Source: a virus. Taken from it: a DNA stretch of 39,411 bases. Position numbers and translations under genes: made by a program. The stretch is taken from the IMG/VR virus record IMGVR_UViG_3300022198_005508, positions 1 to 39,411 of that record, one strand, 5' to 3'. Shown here piece after piece: positions 1-6,649 of the stretch; position 1 is the first letter of the stretch; every line of letters starts with the position of its first letter. The notes under the pieces are model-generated. The model saw only the letters and a program-made list of their open reading frames with translations. It was not told the origin of the DNA and did not search any database.

Positions 1-429
1 ATATCAAAACCAGTATTTGTAGCTGGATCTGAGAGACAAAGTAGTTTAATTAAATTTATATCAGAATACGAATCTGCTACTGGGAGATCAAATATATTAA
101 ATATCTATAGAACTGCAGTTGTAAATTTAATTTTAAAAAAAGAGCTACAGCATGGATTGAATAGAGATGATTCTGAAATTAAAACTCATTTTGAGAATGC
201 TCAAATATCATATTTTTTAACTCGTGGTGGCCCAAATTTACATCTATACTTAAAGCAAAGAATATTCTTAACTGTATTTGGGGTTATTACAAAAAAATCA
301 TATAAAGTGTTCTTGAATAATATGACTGGAACTACACAAATGATTAGTGCAATTAAAGCACAAGTTATGAAAAGTATGATGAAAAATATAAAAGAGTTTG
401 ATACGGTACCACACTTCTACATGTCTTGA
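1..429 (+). CDS. 3' end of an unrecognised protein (partial)
   Basis: The frame is open from the first base of the window to a TGA at 427-429, so this is the C-terminal 142 residues of a protein that starts outside the window. The internal TTG at 157 is not needed as a start. The sequence is rich in Lys, Asn, Ile and Phe and ends in ...VPHFYMS. I see no catalytic motif, membrane segment or repeat that would name a family. It is more AT-rich than the helicase gene that follows. Its stop codon lies inside the -35 box of the next promoter (TTGACA, 426-431), so the gene end and the promoter are fused, as elsewhere in this early region. Function unknown; that it is coding is likely because of the uninterrupted frame. 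Confidence 0.7.
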   Translation: MSKPVFVAGSERQSSLIKFISEYESATGRSNILNIYRTAVVNLILKKELQHGLNRDDSEIKTHFENAQISYFLTRGGPNLHLYLKQRIFLTVFGVITKKSYKVFLNNMTGTTQMISAIKAQVMKSMMKNIKEFDTVPHFYMS

Positions 430-454
430 CATGGCTGGGGCTTCATGGTAGGAT
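426..454 (+). promoter_or_regulatory. sigma70-like early promoter for the helicase
   Basis: TTGACA (426-431), 17-bp spacer, TAGGAT (449-454). The -35 overlaps the stop codon of the upstream gene. The leader to the ATG at 476 is about 15 nt and lacks a Shine-Dalgarno sequence. Confidence 0.65.
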
Positions 455-475
455 GGATCCATTCGTTCATCACCC

Positions 476-1717
476 ATGAAGCTCCGTCCTCACCAAGCCC
501 GAAGCCTCACCAAGATGGAGCTGGTTAAGCTTGGCCAGATCTATGTCCCCACTGGTGGTGGCAAGACTCTGATTATGATTCGTGATCTCATGCGTAGATT
601 ATCAGAATCAGACAAACCATTCACTGCACTGATTGTTGCTCCTCGCATCCTGCTTGCGAATCAGTTATGTGCAGAGTTCACACAAGATATTAAAAATGCT
701 GTAGTTGCTCACATTCACTCAGGTGAGACCAAGCATTTCTCTACAACTAATCCTGATCATCTTACCATGTTTCACAACATGGTTAAATCTACCAATGAAC
801 ACCAACTACTTTTTACTACTTATCATTCTCTTCATCGTGTTGTTGACAGTGGAATACACATTGATACAGTCTACTTTGATGAGGCTCACAATGCCTGTAA
901 GCGAGACTTCTTTGTTTCTACTGCAATGATGTCTCAACATGCAGAGTCTGCATACTATTTCACTGCCACACCTAAACTGTCACAGAATCCAAAAGGTCGT
1001 GGCATGAATAACTCTATTGTGTTTGGACAGGTGATTGAGAATGTACCTGCACCCGAACTGATTGAGAATGGTAGCATCATTCCTCCAATGGTTCAAATTC
1101 ATGAAGTAGATGGTGAGCGTGAGAAAGAAAATGCAGCAAAACATGATGCTAAAACTCTGTTATCTATTCTTGATGGCCTAGATGATACTAAAGCTCAAAA
1201 AGTGCTAGTTGCTGCACCTAGTACCAAAGTGTTGTGTCAAATGCTATTTCGTACTGATGTGATGCATCAGTTCAAACAACGTGGCTATGATATTCTGCAC
1301 ATTACATCAAAGGAAGGTGCATATGTCAATGACAAGAAAGTGAATCGTGAAGTATTCTTTGACACCATGACTCAGTGGGGTCAGGATAGGACAAAGAAGT
1401 TTGTGTTATTTCATTATTCTATTCTGAGTGAAGGTATCAACTGCCCAGGGCTCACCCACTCTGTGCTCCTGCGAAATCTCAACGTGATTGAAATGTGTCA
1501 AACTATTGGCCGAGTTATTCGTGTTGATAGAGAAGATGCTGCAGATATGGCCAATGGTGTTCTCACTCCTGGTGATTATCTGTCCTATCGGAAATCATAT
1601 GGGTTCGTGACTGTACCAGTCCACAAGAACTATGGCAAGAACACCCAGCAGCGGCTGCAGAGCGTGGTAGACTTTGTGTTCAGGCAGGGCATCCCTCCTG
1701 AGTACTATGTTGACTGA
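476..1717 (+). CDS. Superfamily 2 DEAD/DEAH-box helicase (UvsW/ResIII-like)
   Basis: ATP-dependent nucleic-acid helicase or translocase of 413 residues. Motifs seen in order: Walker A PTGGGKT (residues 25-31), DEAH (135-138), TAT motif III (163-165), a motif V region around SILSEGINCPGLTH, and motif VI QTIGRVIR (342-349). This is the two-RecA-domain layout of SF2 enzymes such as T4 UvsW, which remodels branched DNA during recombination and replication, and of restriction-type ResIII helicases. It is shorter than T4 UvsW (about 500 residues) and begins almost directly with the Q-motif/Walker A region, so the extra N-terminal domain of UvsW seems absent. It is a single-gene unit with its own sigma70-like promoter at 426-454 and is followed by a hairpin and the next promoter. 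The helicase call is firm; equivalence to UvsW is inference. Confidence 0.9.
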   Translation: MKLRPHQARSLTKMELVKLGQIYVPTGGGKTLIMIRDLMRRLSESDKPFTALIVAPRILLANQLCAEFTQDIKNAVVAHIHSGETKHFSTTNPDHLTMFHNMVKSTNEHQLLFTTYHSLHRVVDSGIHIDTVYFDEAHNACKRDFFVSTAMMSQHAESAYYFTATPKLSQNPKGRGMNNSIVFGQVIENVPAPELIENGSIIPPMVQIHEVDGEREKENAAKHDAKTLLSILDGLDDTKAQKVLVAAPSTKVLCQMLFRTDVMHQFKQRGYDILHITSKEGAYVNDKKVNREVFFDTMTQWGQDRTKKFVLFHYSILSEGINCPGLTHSVLLRNLNVIEMCQTIGRVIRVDREDAADMANGVLTPGDYLSYRKSYGFVTVPVHKNYGKNTQQRLQSVVDFVFRQGIPPEYYVD

Positions 1718-1727
1718 GCCAGTTCAC

Positions 1728-1773
1728 GGGCTGTCACATATCACTTGACAGCCCAGCCAATCTGACCTATTGT
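1728..1773 (+). promoter_or_regulatory. Stem-loop with embedded sigma70-like promoter
   Basis: A 9-bp stem (GGGCTGTCA 1728-1736 / TGACAGCCC 1746-1754) contains the -35 box TTGACA (1745-1750) in its right arm. After 17 bp comes TATTGT (1768-1773). It can end the helicase transcript and start the eight-gene operon that follows. Confidence 0.6.
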
Positions 1774-1823
1774 GTCTTTGTTGACACGGAGGTTTCTTGA
1801 CCTACACACGACGACGCAAACGC

Positions 1824-2060
1824 ATGAACAATCACAACTATACCTGGGCTGAAGCTCTAGGTGCTATTGCAGGACTTATCATTGTAGCAGTATTTGCATT
1901 CTCCTTGACTGCACTGTTCATGATTCCTGTAGCATGGATGATTCACTGGATTCTAGTGAATTTGTTCAGCTACACTGTACTCACTCTCTGGCAAGTCTGG
2001 GGTATCATTCTTGGTGTTCGACTTGTATTCTCTGGTCTTGTAACTGTAAACAAAAACTGA
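1824..2060 (+). CDS. Small two-helix membrane protein
   Basis: A 78-residue hydrophobic protein with two predicted transmembrane segments, about residues 10-36 and 52-72, and a short polar C-terminus ending in NKN. I do not recognise the family. The ATG at 1824 is chosen; an in-frame TTG at 1797 lies 4 nt after a GGAGG (1788-1792) and would add nine basic residues, so it is a real alternative. It is the first gene of an operon running to 3964 in which genes overlap or touch. It probably sits in the host inner membrane. Small membrane proteins in phage early regions often affect membrane state or superinfection, but nothing here shows which. Confidence 0.65.
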   Translation: MNNHNYTWAEALGAIAGLIIVAVFAFSLTALFMIPVAWMIHWILVNLFSYTVLTLWQVWGIILGVRLVFSGLVTVNKN

Positions 2061-2062
2061 TC

Positions 2063-2296
2063 ATGAATGAAGGTAACATCACAGTCACTCTGACTGAATC
2101 CCAGCACGAACTGCTGAATGAGATTTTATGCCATTCAATGGATGCATTTCAACTTGTATCTCCATATGATGATGGTATGTGGGATCTGCCACTTGACAAT
2201 CCTATCATTCAACGCTATACTATGGTTGAGAACCTTCGGGAACTCTTCTATGAACTTTGGTCTGATCGTTTCACCCCAACTGAGGAAGTTCTTTGA
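2063..2296 (+). CDS. Small acidic hypothetical protein
   Basis: 77 residues starting MNEGNITVTL, rich in Glu, Asp and Leu, with a predicted helical C-terminal half (ENLRELFYELWSDRF). No known motif. It starts 2 nt after the stop of the membrane-protein gene, and its TGA overlaps the ATG of the next gene (TGATG at 2294-2298), which argues for translational coupling. The internal ATG at 2063 is preferred over upstream in-frame starts, which would run back into the preceding gene. Unknown function; the packed operon context makes it a real gene. Confidence 0.65.
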   Translation: MNEGNITVTLTESQHELLNEILCHSMDAFQLVSPYDDGMWDLPLDNPIIQRYTMVENLRELFYELWSDRFTPTEEVL

Positions 2297-2469
2297 TGCT
2301 ACCATTTCTTCTTGCCACTGTGGTTCAGTATGATTTCCTATCGACTCCTGTTCCTGAAAGTATTGCAAAGCAATGTGCCAGTGATGTTGGTATTCCTTGG
2401 GCTAGTGATAATTTTAGTGATACTGAATGGCAAGAGTTTAAGCGTTGTATCATTCATAGGGTAAAGTAA
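2296..2469 (+). CDS. Small hypothetical protein
   Basis: 57 residues starting MLPFLLATVVQYDF and ending CIIHRVK. The first ten residues are hydrophobic but too short for a sure membrane span. The middle segment (VPESIAKQCASDVGIPW) resembles a helix followed by a turn. It begins on the last base of the previous stop codon and ends 1 nt before the next start, so it is embedded in the operon. No family recognised. Confidence 0.6.
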   Translation: MLPFLLATVVQYDFLSTPVPESIAKQCASDVGIPWASDNFSDTEWQEFKRCIIHRVK

Positions 2470-2470
2470 C

Positions 2471-2797
2471 ATGGCACAACTCTGGAGAGCAACAATCCGA
2501 ACTCAATCCAATGTTTTACAGAATGTTGAGATTGAAACACCAGGCATTGTACGGCAAGATGCTATTGCACAAGTTAAATCAACCTATGGTGCAAAGGAGG
2601 TTATTACCTGCAATCCTATCAGTTCATCTTCATCATCTAGTTCTGGATCCAGTTATTCATCTGGTTCATCTGATGGTAGTTGGTTCTGGATATTGCTTTT
2701 CGGTGCAATGATGGCAGTCTATGTATTTCGTTATGTAATTTTAGTTGCATTGATTATCTTTGCAATCTATTTTATCTACAAATGGCTTAACAAATGA
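2471..2797 (+). CDS. Membrane-anchored protein with Ser/Gly linker
   Basis: 108 residues in three parts: an N-terminal soluble part (about 1-50, MAQLWRATIRTQSNVLQNVE...), a low-complexity Ser/Gly linker (about 51-69, with a run of eight Ser), and a long C-terminal hydrophobic stretch (about 70-105) that could form one or two transmembrane segments ending in Lys-Trp-Leu-Asn-Lys. The layout suggests a small domain tethered to the inner membrane by a flexible linker. It ends with an ATGA overlap with the metallophosphoesterase gene, so the two are likely translated together. The family is not recognised. Confidence 0.7.
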   Translation: MAQLWRATIRTQSNVLQNVEIETPGIVRQDAIAQVKSTYGAKEVITCNPISSSSSSSSGSSYSSGSSDGSWFWILLFGAMMAVYVFRYVILVALIIFAIYFIYKWLNK

Positions 2798-3426
2798 AAA
2801 GTATTCGCTTCATTGGTGATGTTCATGGTAAATGGAAACAATACAAGAAGATCATCAGTGAATGTGATACTTCTATTCAGGTGGGTGATTTTGGAGTGGG
2901 CTTTATTAGTAAAATCACTGAGGCAGTTCACTCCAATCCACCATATGATTCCATGAAAAAAGGTGATCATCGCTTTATTCGTGGAAATCATGATAATCCA
3001 AATGTATGTAAGAAGCATCCATTCTGGATACCAGATGGTACAATAATTCATGATAAGATCTTCTGTGTTGGTGGTGCAAAGTCTATTGACAAATCATACC
3101 GAACAGAAGGTTATGATTGGTGGGCTGATGAAGAGCTAGCATACTCAAAATTATTAAAGATGTATGATGAGTATGAAAAACTCAAGCCATCAGTGATCGT
3201 AGCACATGAAATGCCAGAAAGCCTGACATACATAGTCTGTGCAAAGTGTAACATGACAAAGCTTAACGATGTGTCTGTCACTCGTTTGTTTTTTGATAAT
3301 ATATTAGAGTTACACAAACCAGACCTCTTTATTCATGGGCATTGGCATGTCAATCACCATACCATGCACAATGGTGTTGAGTATATTGGTCTGGATGAAT
3401 TAAATTACGTGGACCTGGAATTATGA
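2794..3426 (+). CDS. Calcineurin-like metallophosphoesterase
   Basis: A 210-residue enzyme of the two-metal phosphoesterase superfamily. Metal-ligand motifs are in order: GDVHG (residues 8-12), GDFG (31-34), GNHDN (64-68), VAHE (136-139) and GHWH (182-185). These are the complete ligand set, so it should be active as a phosphomonoesterase or phosphodiesterase; members act on proteins, nucleotides or nucleic acids, and the substrate cannot be read from sequence. Start and stop codons overlap both neighbours (ATGA at 2794 and at 3423). Lying directly after a membrane-anchored protein, it may act on a host signalling molecule or nucleic acid during takeover; that is inference. Confidence 0.9.
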   Translation: MKSIRFIGDVHGKWKQYKKIISECDTSIQVGDFGVGFISKITEAVHSNPPYDSMKKGDHRFIRGNHDNPNVCKKHPFWIPDGTIIHDKIFCVGGAKSIDKSYRTEGYDWWADEELAYSKLLKMYDEYEKLKPSVIVAHEMPESLTYIVCAKCNMTKLNDVSVTRLFFDNILELHKPDLFIHGHWHVNHHTMHNGVEYIGLDELNYVDLEL

Positions 3427-3578
3427 ACGATGAAGACTGGACTAACCTTAGCAACATGCACAAGGAGTTGACAAAAAACCATTTAGCAGCCTATGATACA
3501 GCATATCTTGAGAAGTACGCTGAGCTTCTTGCGAAATCACTTGAAGGGAAAGGAGACCCACATCATGACGGAGACTGA
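3423..3578 (+). CDS. Small hydrophilic hypothetical protein
   Basis: 51 residues, MNDEDWTNLSNMHKEL..., mostly one predicted amphipathic helix (about 10-42) followed by a His/Asp/Gly-rich tail (DPHHDGD). It overlaps the phosphoesterase stop by 4 nt and the next gene by 14 nt. No family recognised. The tight overlap on both sides supports it. Confidence 0.6.
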   Translation: MNDEDWTNLSNMHKELTKNHLAAYDTAYLEKYAELLAKSLEGKGDPHHDGD

Positions 3579-3786
3579 TTATTCAATTTATCTCTCACAT
3601 ACAAATGCTATGGAGAGAATGGATAAGTTCAATCAGCGTGCAGTGAAGGCTAAGACCTACAAAACAATGCACAAGAACTTTAGAATTGCTGATGCTCTTT
3701 ATGCAGAGTATCGTGAACTGATCGAAGAAGATCAAACCTATGTTACACTTTGTCTAGATCACCTTGAGGGTATTATCAATGATTGA
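3565..3786 (+). CDS. Small helical hypothetical protein
   Basis: 73 residues, MTETDYSIYLSHTNAMERMD..., predicted all-helical, with a basic middle and an acidic end (LEGIIND). An AGGAG 9 nt upstream supports the ATG at 3565, one of the few Shine-Dalgarno-like sites in this region. Both neighbours overlap it. Function unknown. Confidence 0.65.
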   Translation: MTETDYSIYLSHTNAMERMDKFNQRAVKAKTYKTMHKNFRIADALYAEYRELIEEDQTYVTLCLDHLEGIIND

Positions 3787-3964
3787 AACCACTACATTCC
3801 CAGTTGAAGTTAATGCTATTGCAGCTGTTGCTGGACTAGCTGGAGCACTTGTTGTGATTCTTTACGCATTCACACGGAACCATCAGTATGAAATGCGGAA
3901 ACGTATGCGGAGCATCAGGAAGGCTAATGAGTCAGAGGTTGACATGCCCCCGCAAATCGGTTAA
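3779..3964 (+). CDS. Small single-pass membrane protein
   Basis: 61 residues: a short N-terminus, one transmembrane segment (about 9-32, Ala/Val/Leu-rich), then a basic cytoplasmic tail with several Arg and Lys (RKRMRSIRKANESEVD). By the positive-inside rule the C-terminus should face the cytoplasm. The start at 3779 overlaps the previous stop by 8 nt. Its last codons contain the -35 box and spacer of the next promoter, and its TAA overlaps the -10. It closes the operon that began at 1824. Family not recognised. Confidence 0.65.
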   Translation: MIETTTFPVEVNAIAAVAGLAGALVVILYAFTRNHQYEMRKRMRSIRKANESEVDMPPQIG

Positions 3965-3967
3965 TCT
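3939..3967 (+). promoter_or_regulatory. sigma70-like early promoter inside a gene's 3' end
   Basis: TTGACA (3939-3944), 17-bp spacer, TAATCT (3962-3967). The promoter lies within the last codons and stop of the upstream gene and drives the six-gene operon from 3994. Confidence 0.6.
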
Positions 3968-3993
3968 ACTGGGGTAGTCAAGGGAACCAACCC

Positions 3994-4245
3994 ATGAACG
4001 ACATCATCACACTCACGCCAGTCAAGCCCAGAACTCGTGAGGTGTATCATTACACCACCAGCCGCTGGGATTGGCAAGATGGTAATGTAAACCAGATGTG
4101 GATTGAGCAAGTGGATGAAGACCAATACGTTGCCATCGCCCACAATCCAGCAAAAGGTGCTAGTATGGTGATGTCGAACCCCAGAGGCTATCATGATACG
4201 CTACAATGGGTTCGACAGTTCTGTGGTTCCTTCTGCATTCTCTGA
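3994..4245 (+). CDS. Small hypothetical protein
   Basis: 83 residues, MNDIITLTPVKPRTREVYHY..., with many Trp, Tyr and Gln residues and a predicted beta-rich middle (QMWIEQVDEDQYVAIAHN). No known motif. It is the first gene of an operon of six tiny genes to 5070. The ATG follows a leader ending in AACCAACCC, like other first genes here. Function unknown. Confidence 0.65.
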   Translation: MNDIITLTPVKPRTREVYHYTTSRWDWQDGNVNQMWIEQVDEDQYVAIAHNPAKGASMVMSNPRGYHDTLQWVRQFCGSFCIL

Positions 4246-4247
4246 TC

Positions 4248-4409
4248 ATGAAAAACTACAAAGTTGTTGTAAAAACCTATGATGGTCTGTGTACTATCTG
4301 GTATGAAAAGTCTAAAGCAAAGTCTGCAACAGATTTGATTTGCCGTCGTGTGCATGAACAACTCTGTGGACTTAACATCAAGCAAATTGAAGTTTCTCTC
4401 TCGGTATGA
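4248..4409 (+). CDS. Small hypothetical protein
   Basis: 53 residues, MKNYKVVVKTYDGLCTIWYE..., with a beta-alpha-beta pattern: strand, strand, helix (SATDLICRRVHEQLCG), strand (IKQIEVSLSV). This is a compact ferredoxin-like or swapped-hairpin size, but I cannot assign a family. It lies 2 nt after the previous gene and its stop overlaps the next start (ATGA at 4406). Confidence 0.6.
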   Translation: MKNYKVVVKTYDGLCTIWYEKSKAKSATDLICRRVHEQLCGLNIKQIEVSLSV

Positions 4410-4582
4410 AACCCTATCCACTTGGTATTGATAATCCGTACAGGATTATGCAAGAAATTGGTTCTACTAAATGGTCTATTTACAGACTAGAACCATTCCA
4501 AAAAGTAGCAACATTCAAGTCACAATTCGATGCCTATGATGCTCGCAGGGCTCTACTCAAAGTAGAAGGTTACAATGCATGA
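4406..4582 (+). CDS. Small hypothetical protein
   Basis: 58 residues, MKPYPLGIDNPYRIMQEIGS..., ending with a likely helix (FDAYDARRALLKVEGYNA). It resembles short beta-strand/helix proteins common in phage early regions, but no family is recognised. It shares ATGA overlaps with both neighbours. Confidence 0.6.
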   Translation: MKPYPLGIDNPYRIMQEIGSTKWSIYRLEPFQKVATFKSQFDAYDARRALLKVEGYNA

Positions 4583-4716
4583 CTGCTAAGTATATCATTA
4601 CAGGCATGATTGGCGTTATTCTAATCATTGCCTGGAATGTGTTTCTAATTCATAGAGATACAGAAATGTTCAAGTCCTATTACTATCCAAATTACCAACA
4701 AAATGAACTTCACTGA
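4579..4716 (+). CDS. Small single-pass membrane protein
   Basis: 45 residues with an N-terminal transmembrane segment (about 5-27, YIITGMIGVILIIAWNVFLI) and a polar C-terminus rich in Tyr and Asn. It overlaps the previous gene by 4 nt and the next by 14 nt. Function unknown; likely inner membrane. Confidence 0.6.
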   Translation: MTAKYIITGMIGVILIIAWNVFLIHRDTEMFKSYYYPNYQQNELH

Positions 4717-4972
4717 TCTAAACTTTCAACCACATCCACATTACAAAGATGGTGTGCAAGCTAAGTACTTTTTCTCTAATGGGTATGGTGTATCTGTAGT
4801 CAGGTTTCCTGGTTCCTATGGTTTCCAAAATGATCTGTATGAAGTAGCCATCCTGAAAGGTACAGAAGATAAATATGATCTAGTTTATGATACACCAATC
4901 ACTGATGATGTATTAGGTCATCGTGATGAACAAGACATTAACAACATTCTAGAGGAAGTAGCAGCACTATGA
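4703..4972 (+). CDS. Small hypothetical protein
   Basis: 89 residues, MNFTDLNFQPHPHYKDGVQA..., with a pattern of beta-strands (AKYFFSNGYGVSVVRF; LYEVAILK; YDLVYDTPI) and an acidic C-terminal helix (DINNILEEVAAL). It looks like a small globular domain, but no family is recognised. It overlaps both neighbours (14 nt and 4 nt). Confidence 0.65.
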   Translation: MNFTDLNFQPHPHYKDGVQAKYFFSNGYGVSVVRFPGSYGFQNDLYEVAILKGTEDKYDLVYDTPITDDVLGHRDEQDINNILEEVAAL

Positions 4973-5070
4973 GTAACAAACCTTACAACAAGCAACCAAA
5001 GCCCAAAACTGTAAAGATCTTCGGTACCTATCATACCTATATTAAGCCAGTTAAGTCACTGGCACAATAA
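4969..5070 (+). CDS. Very small basic protein
   Basis: 33 residues, MSNKPYNKQPKPKTVKIFGT..., rich in Lys, Pro and Tyr. It starts with a 4-nt ATGA overlap and is the last gene of its operon; the next 60 nt hold a hairpin with a GCAA loop and a -10 box. Small and of unknown function; supported mainly by the overlap and by the clean stop before the hairpin. Confidence 0.5.
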   Translation: MSNKPYNKQPKPKTVKIFGTYHTYIKPVKSLAQ

Positions 5071-5079
5071 CCATACACC

Positions 5080-5102
5080 AGGGGCTGCAAAGCCCCTATA
5101 CT
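5080..5102 (+). promoter_or_regulatory. Stem-loop plus TATACT -10 box
   Basis: Perfect 7-bp stem AGGGGCT (5080-5086) / AGCCCCT (5091-5097) with a GCAA (GNRA) tetraloop. It runs directly into TATACT (5097-5102). No good -35 is seen 17 bp upstream (TACACC). Probably ends the operon to 5070 and starts the gene at 5131. Confidence 0.5.
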
Positions 5103-5130
5103 AGTTTCAGTTCCATCGCAACCACCTCCA

Positions 5131-5580
5131 ATGGGTACTCGCTCCAGAATCGGCATCGAACTCAAGAACCGCTCTGTGGTTTCTGTGTATTGTCATTATG
5201 ATGGCTACCCTGAGCACAATGGTAAGATTCTCCAGAATCTGTATACTACCAGAGAGCAAGTCATCAATCTAATTGATGGTGGCAGTATGTCATCTTTGCA
5301 TACGTCACATGTATGGGAAACCAAAGCCATGCGGAATGAATCAAATGAAATCATCACTGATTCCGCAGGTAATTGGATGTATGAACCCACCAGACCTGAA
5401 CAACCACTGTATCATACAGAGCGAGGTGAAGAACTAAATGTAGAACACACCAGCAAAAAGGAATTCCTGTCTGGTAATTCTGGAGAAGAGTATGCTTATC
5501 TCTTCACCCTAGATAATCAATGGAAATGCTATAAGATTGGCTGGGGTGATACCAACACTCAAGAGATTCCTCTATCATGA
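5131..5580 (+). CDS. Conserved phage protein of the MGTRSRIG type
   Basis: 149 residues beginning MGTRSRIGIEL, followed by VYCHYDGYPEHNGKIL. This start and the 'YCHxDGYP' stretch are typical of a widespread phage and plasmid family of unknown function, whose members run about 100-150 residues. The C-terminal part (EYAYLFTLDNQWKCYKIGWG) is the usual ending, where the protein reads out a Trp/Tyr-rich strand pair. It is the first gene of a two-gene unit under the hairpin-linked promoter at 5080-5102; the next gene overlaps by 4 nt. Family membership is recognised by pattern; no biochemical role is established to my knowledge. Confidence 0.8.
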   Translation: MGTRSRIGIELKNRSVVSVYCHYDGYPEHNGKILQNLYTTREQVINLIDGGSMSSLHTSHVWETKAMRNESNEIITDSAGNWMYEPTRPEQPLYHTERGEELNVEHTSKKEFLSGNSGEEYAYLFTLDNQWKCYKIGWGDTNTQEIPLS

Positions 5581-5723
5581 ACATTCCAAACTGGCAACAC
5601 CATTCTAATAAACCAAAAACCACTAAAGGACAATCAAAAGCCAAACTCAAAGCACGTAGACAATCACTGAACCACCTCAAAGCCAAGTATTTACAACAGA
5701 AAAACACCACTTTCTCACATTAA
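5577..5723 (+). CDS. Small basic hypothetical protein
   Basis: 48 residues, MNIPNWQHHSNKPKTTKGQS..., very rich in Lys, Gln, Asn and His, with a likely basic helix (KAKLKARRQSLNHLKAKYLQ). Such a charge pattern fits nucleic-acid binding, but no family is seen. It overlaps the previous gene by 4 nt. It ends 15 nt before a late promoter motif. Confidence 0.55.
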   Translation: MNIPNWQHHSNKPKTTKGQSKAKLKARRQSLNHLKAKYLQQKNTTFSH

Positions 5724-5737
5724 AATTATACTCTATA

Positions 5738-5745
5738 CTAAATAC
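5738..5745 (+). promoter_or_regulatory. T4-type late promoter (CTAAATAC)
   Basis: Close to the T4 late -10 TATAAATA. Transcription would begin near 5751, after the ATG at 5749, which supports the start at 5773 for the next gene. Confidence 0.5.
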
Positions 5746-5772
5746 ATCATGTTCCATCGTTTCTTTCAAAAA

Positions 5773-6111
5773 ATGCGTACTTTCAGACAATTCCTAGAAG
5801 AAGCAAAGAAGAAGAAGCCACTATATTCCGAAAAGCAAATCATGAAAGCCCTAAACAAACAAGGTGGAATTGGTGGTAAAGCAGTAGAAAAGTATAATCA
5901 ACAGAATCCAGATAGAGGACCAAGAGAGTATAAACTAGGTGAAGATATTCAACAGAGACAACAACAACTTAATACAACACAGAGAGAAAGACTACAAGCA
6001 GAAAGAGAAAGAGTAGCAAAGTATAAAGCAAAGAGACAAGCAGATGTAGAGAGAGAAGATGAACAAGATGAAATTATTAAACGAATAGAAATCATTAACA
6101 AAAATAAGTAG
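5773..6111 (+). CDS. Putative packaged internal head protein with capsid-targeting-like N-terminus
   Basis: 112 residues from the ATG at 5773 (an ATG at 5749 would precede the predicted transcript start). The N-terminus MRTFRQFLEEAKKKKP closely follows the pattern of the T4 internal-protein capsid-targeting sequence (MKTYQEFIAEA in IPIII). The LEE/A junction (residues 8-11) fits the T4 prohead protease rule, cleavage after hydrophobic-x-Glu. The rest is highly charged, Gln/Arg/Lys/Glu-rich and predicted to be a long helix or coiled coil (about 50-110). It stands alone behind a late-type promoter in an otherwise early region, as expected for a virion protein. Packaging into the head is inference from the N-terminus. 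It could instead be a scaffold component. Confidence 0.7.
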   Translation: MRTFRQFLEEAKKKKPLYSEKQIMKALNKQGGIGGKAVEKYNQQNPDRGPREYKLGEDIQQRQQQLNTTQRERLQAERERVAKYKAKRQADVEREDEQDEIIKRIEIINKNK

Positions 6112-6118
6112 AGTATAG

Positions 6119-6174
6119 TATTAGTTTTCCACAGGTAGAGTATAAATTGTGGAAAAACCTGTGGAAAACTAATA
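6119..6174. repeat. Perfect 18-bp inverted repeat with DnaA-box-like sequences
   Basis: TATTAGTTTTCCACAGGT (6119-6136) is exactly reverse-complemented at 6157-6174, with a 20-nt loop. The arms hold TTTTCCACA, one base from the DnaA consensus TTATNCACA, and the loop holds a third copy (TGTGGAAAA, about 6149-6157). It lies in the longest gene-free stretch of the window (6112-6649). It could be a replication or recombination site, or a strong terminator without a U-run. Confidence 0.65.
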
Positions 6175-6244
6175 GATTAAAAATATGTTAAAAAATATGT
6201 ATGAGAGAGATAGAATTATTAAGTATATGTGATAGAAAGAAAGG

Positions 6245-6389
6245 ATTATTAACCTTATACTGTATGCCTCCGAGAATTATTAACTGTATACTGTATGCCT
6301 CCGAGTGTGTCAAGTAAATTATTAACCTTATACTGTATGCCTCCGAGTGTGTCAAGTAAATTATTAACCTTATACTGTATGCCTCCGAG
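6245..6389 (+). repeat. Four 30-bp iteron-like direct repeats
   Basis: Core units at 6245-6274, 6276-6305, 6318-6347 and 6360-6389, each ending CTGTATGCCTCCGAG. The last three are spaced by exactly 42 bp with an identical 12-bp linker (TGTGTCAAGTAA), so the spacers are not variable. A related half-site TTCGGAGG occurs at about 6415-6422 and CCTCCGAG again near 6554. No believable gene lies here. Confidence 0.8.
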
Positions 6390-6521
6390 TGTGTCAGAGA
6401 AAGTATCTGAAATGTTCGGAGGTGTAGCAGTCTTGGCCCGCAGTATATCACATCACGCCGAATTTGTCAAGCCCCCCAGCCCAAAAAACCCATAAGGACT
6501 CCAAATCATTCCGAGGCCACC

Positions 6522-6584
6522 AATAAGTATTACTAATATAAGCATTCCAAATCCCTCCGAGTCCATTCATTAGCATTACTAATC
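6522..6584. repeat. Two degenerate copies of the 17-bp palindrome
   Basis: AATAAGTATTACTAATA (6522-6538) and CATTAGCATTACTAATC (6568-6584) match the palindrome GATTAGTATTACTAATC found at gene ends further right. The second lies 9 bp before the -35 of the next promoter. Confidence 0.55.
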
Positions 6585-6593
6585 ACAGACCCC

Positions 6594-6622
6594 TTGACAT
6601 ACCACCCAGGATCAGGTATATT
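6594..6622 (+). promoter_or_regulatory. sigma70-like early promoter
   Basis: TTGACA (6594-6599), 17-bp spacer, TATATT (6617-6622). It is the strongest-looking early promoter here and drives the gene at 6650. Confidence 0.65.
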
Positions 6623-6649
6623 ACATATGTCACTGAGACACCCCAACCC

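Noticed and set aside
6245-6389. CRISPR array
   Set aside because: Only four units, and the 12-bp segments between the last three repeats are identical, not variable spacers; no cas gene nearby.
6188-6495. Open frames on both strands across the repeats
   Set aside because: They are made of repeated units (the same peptide recurs in each) and arise from the 42-bp periodicity, which is divisible by three. No start signal or composition support.
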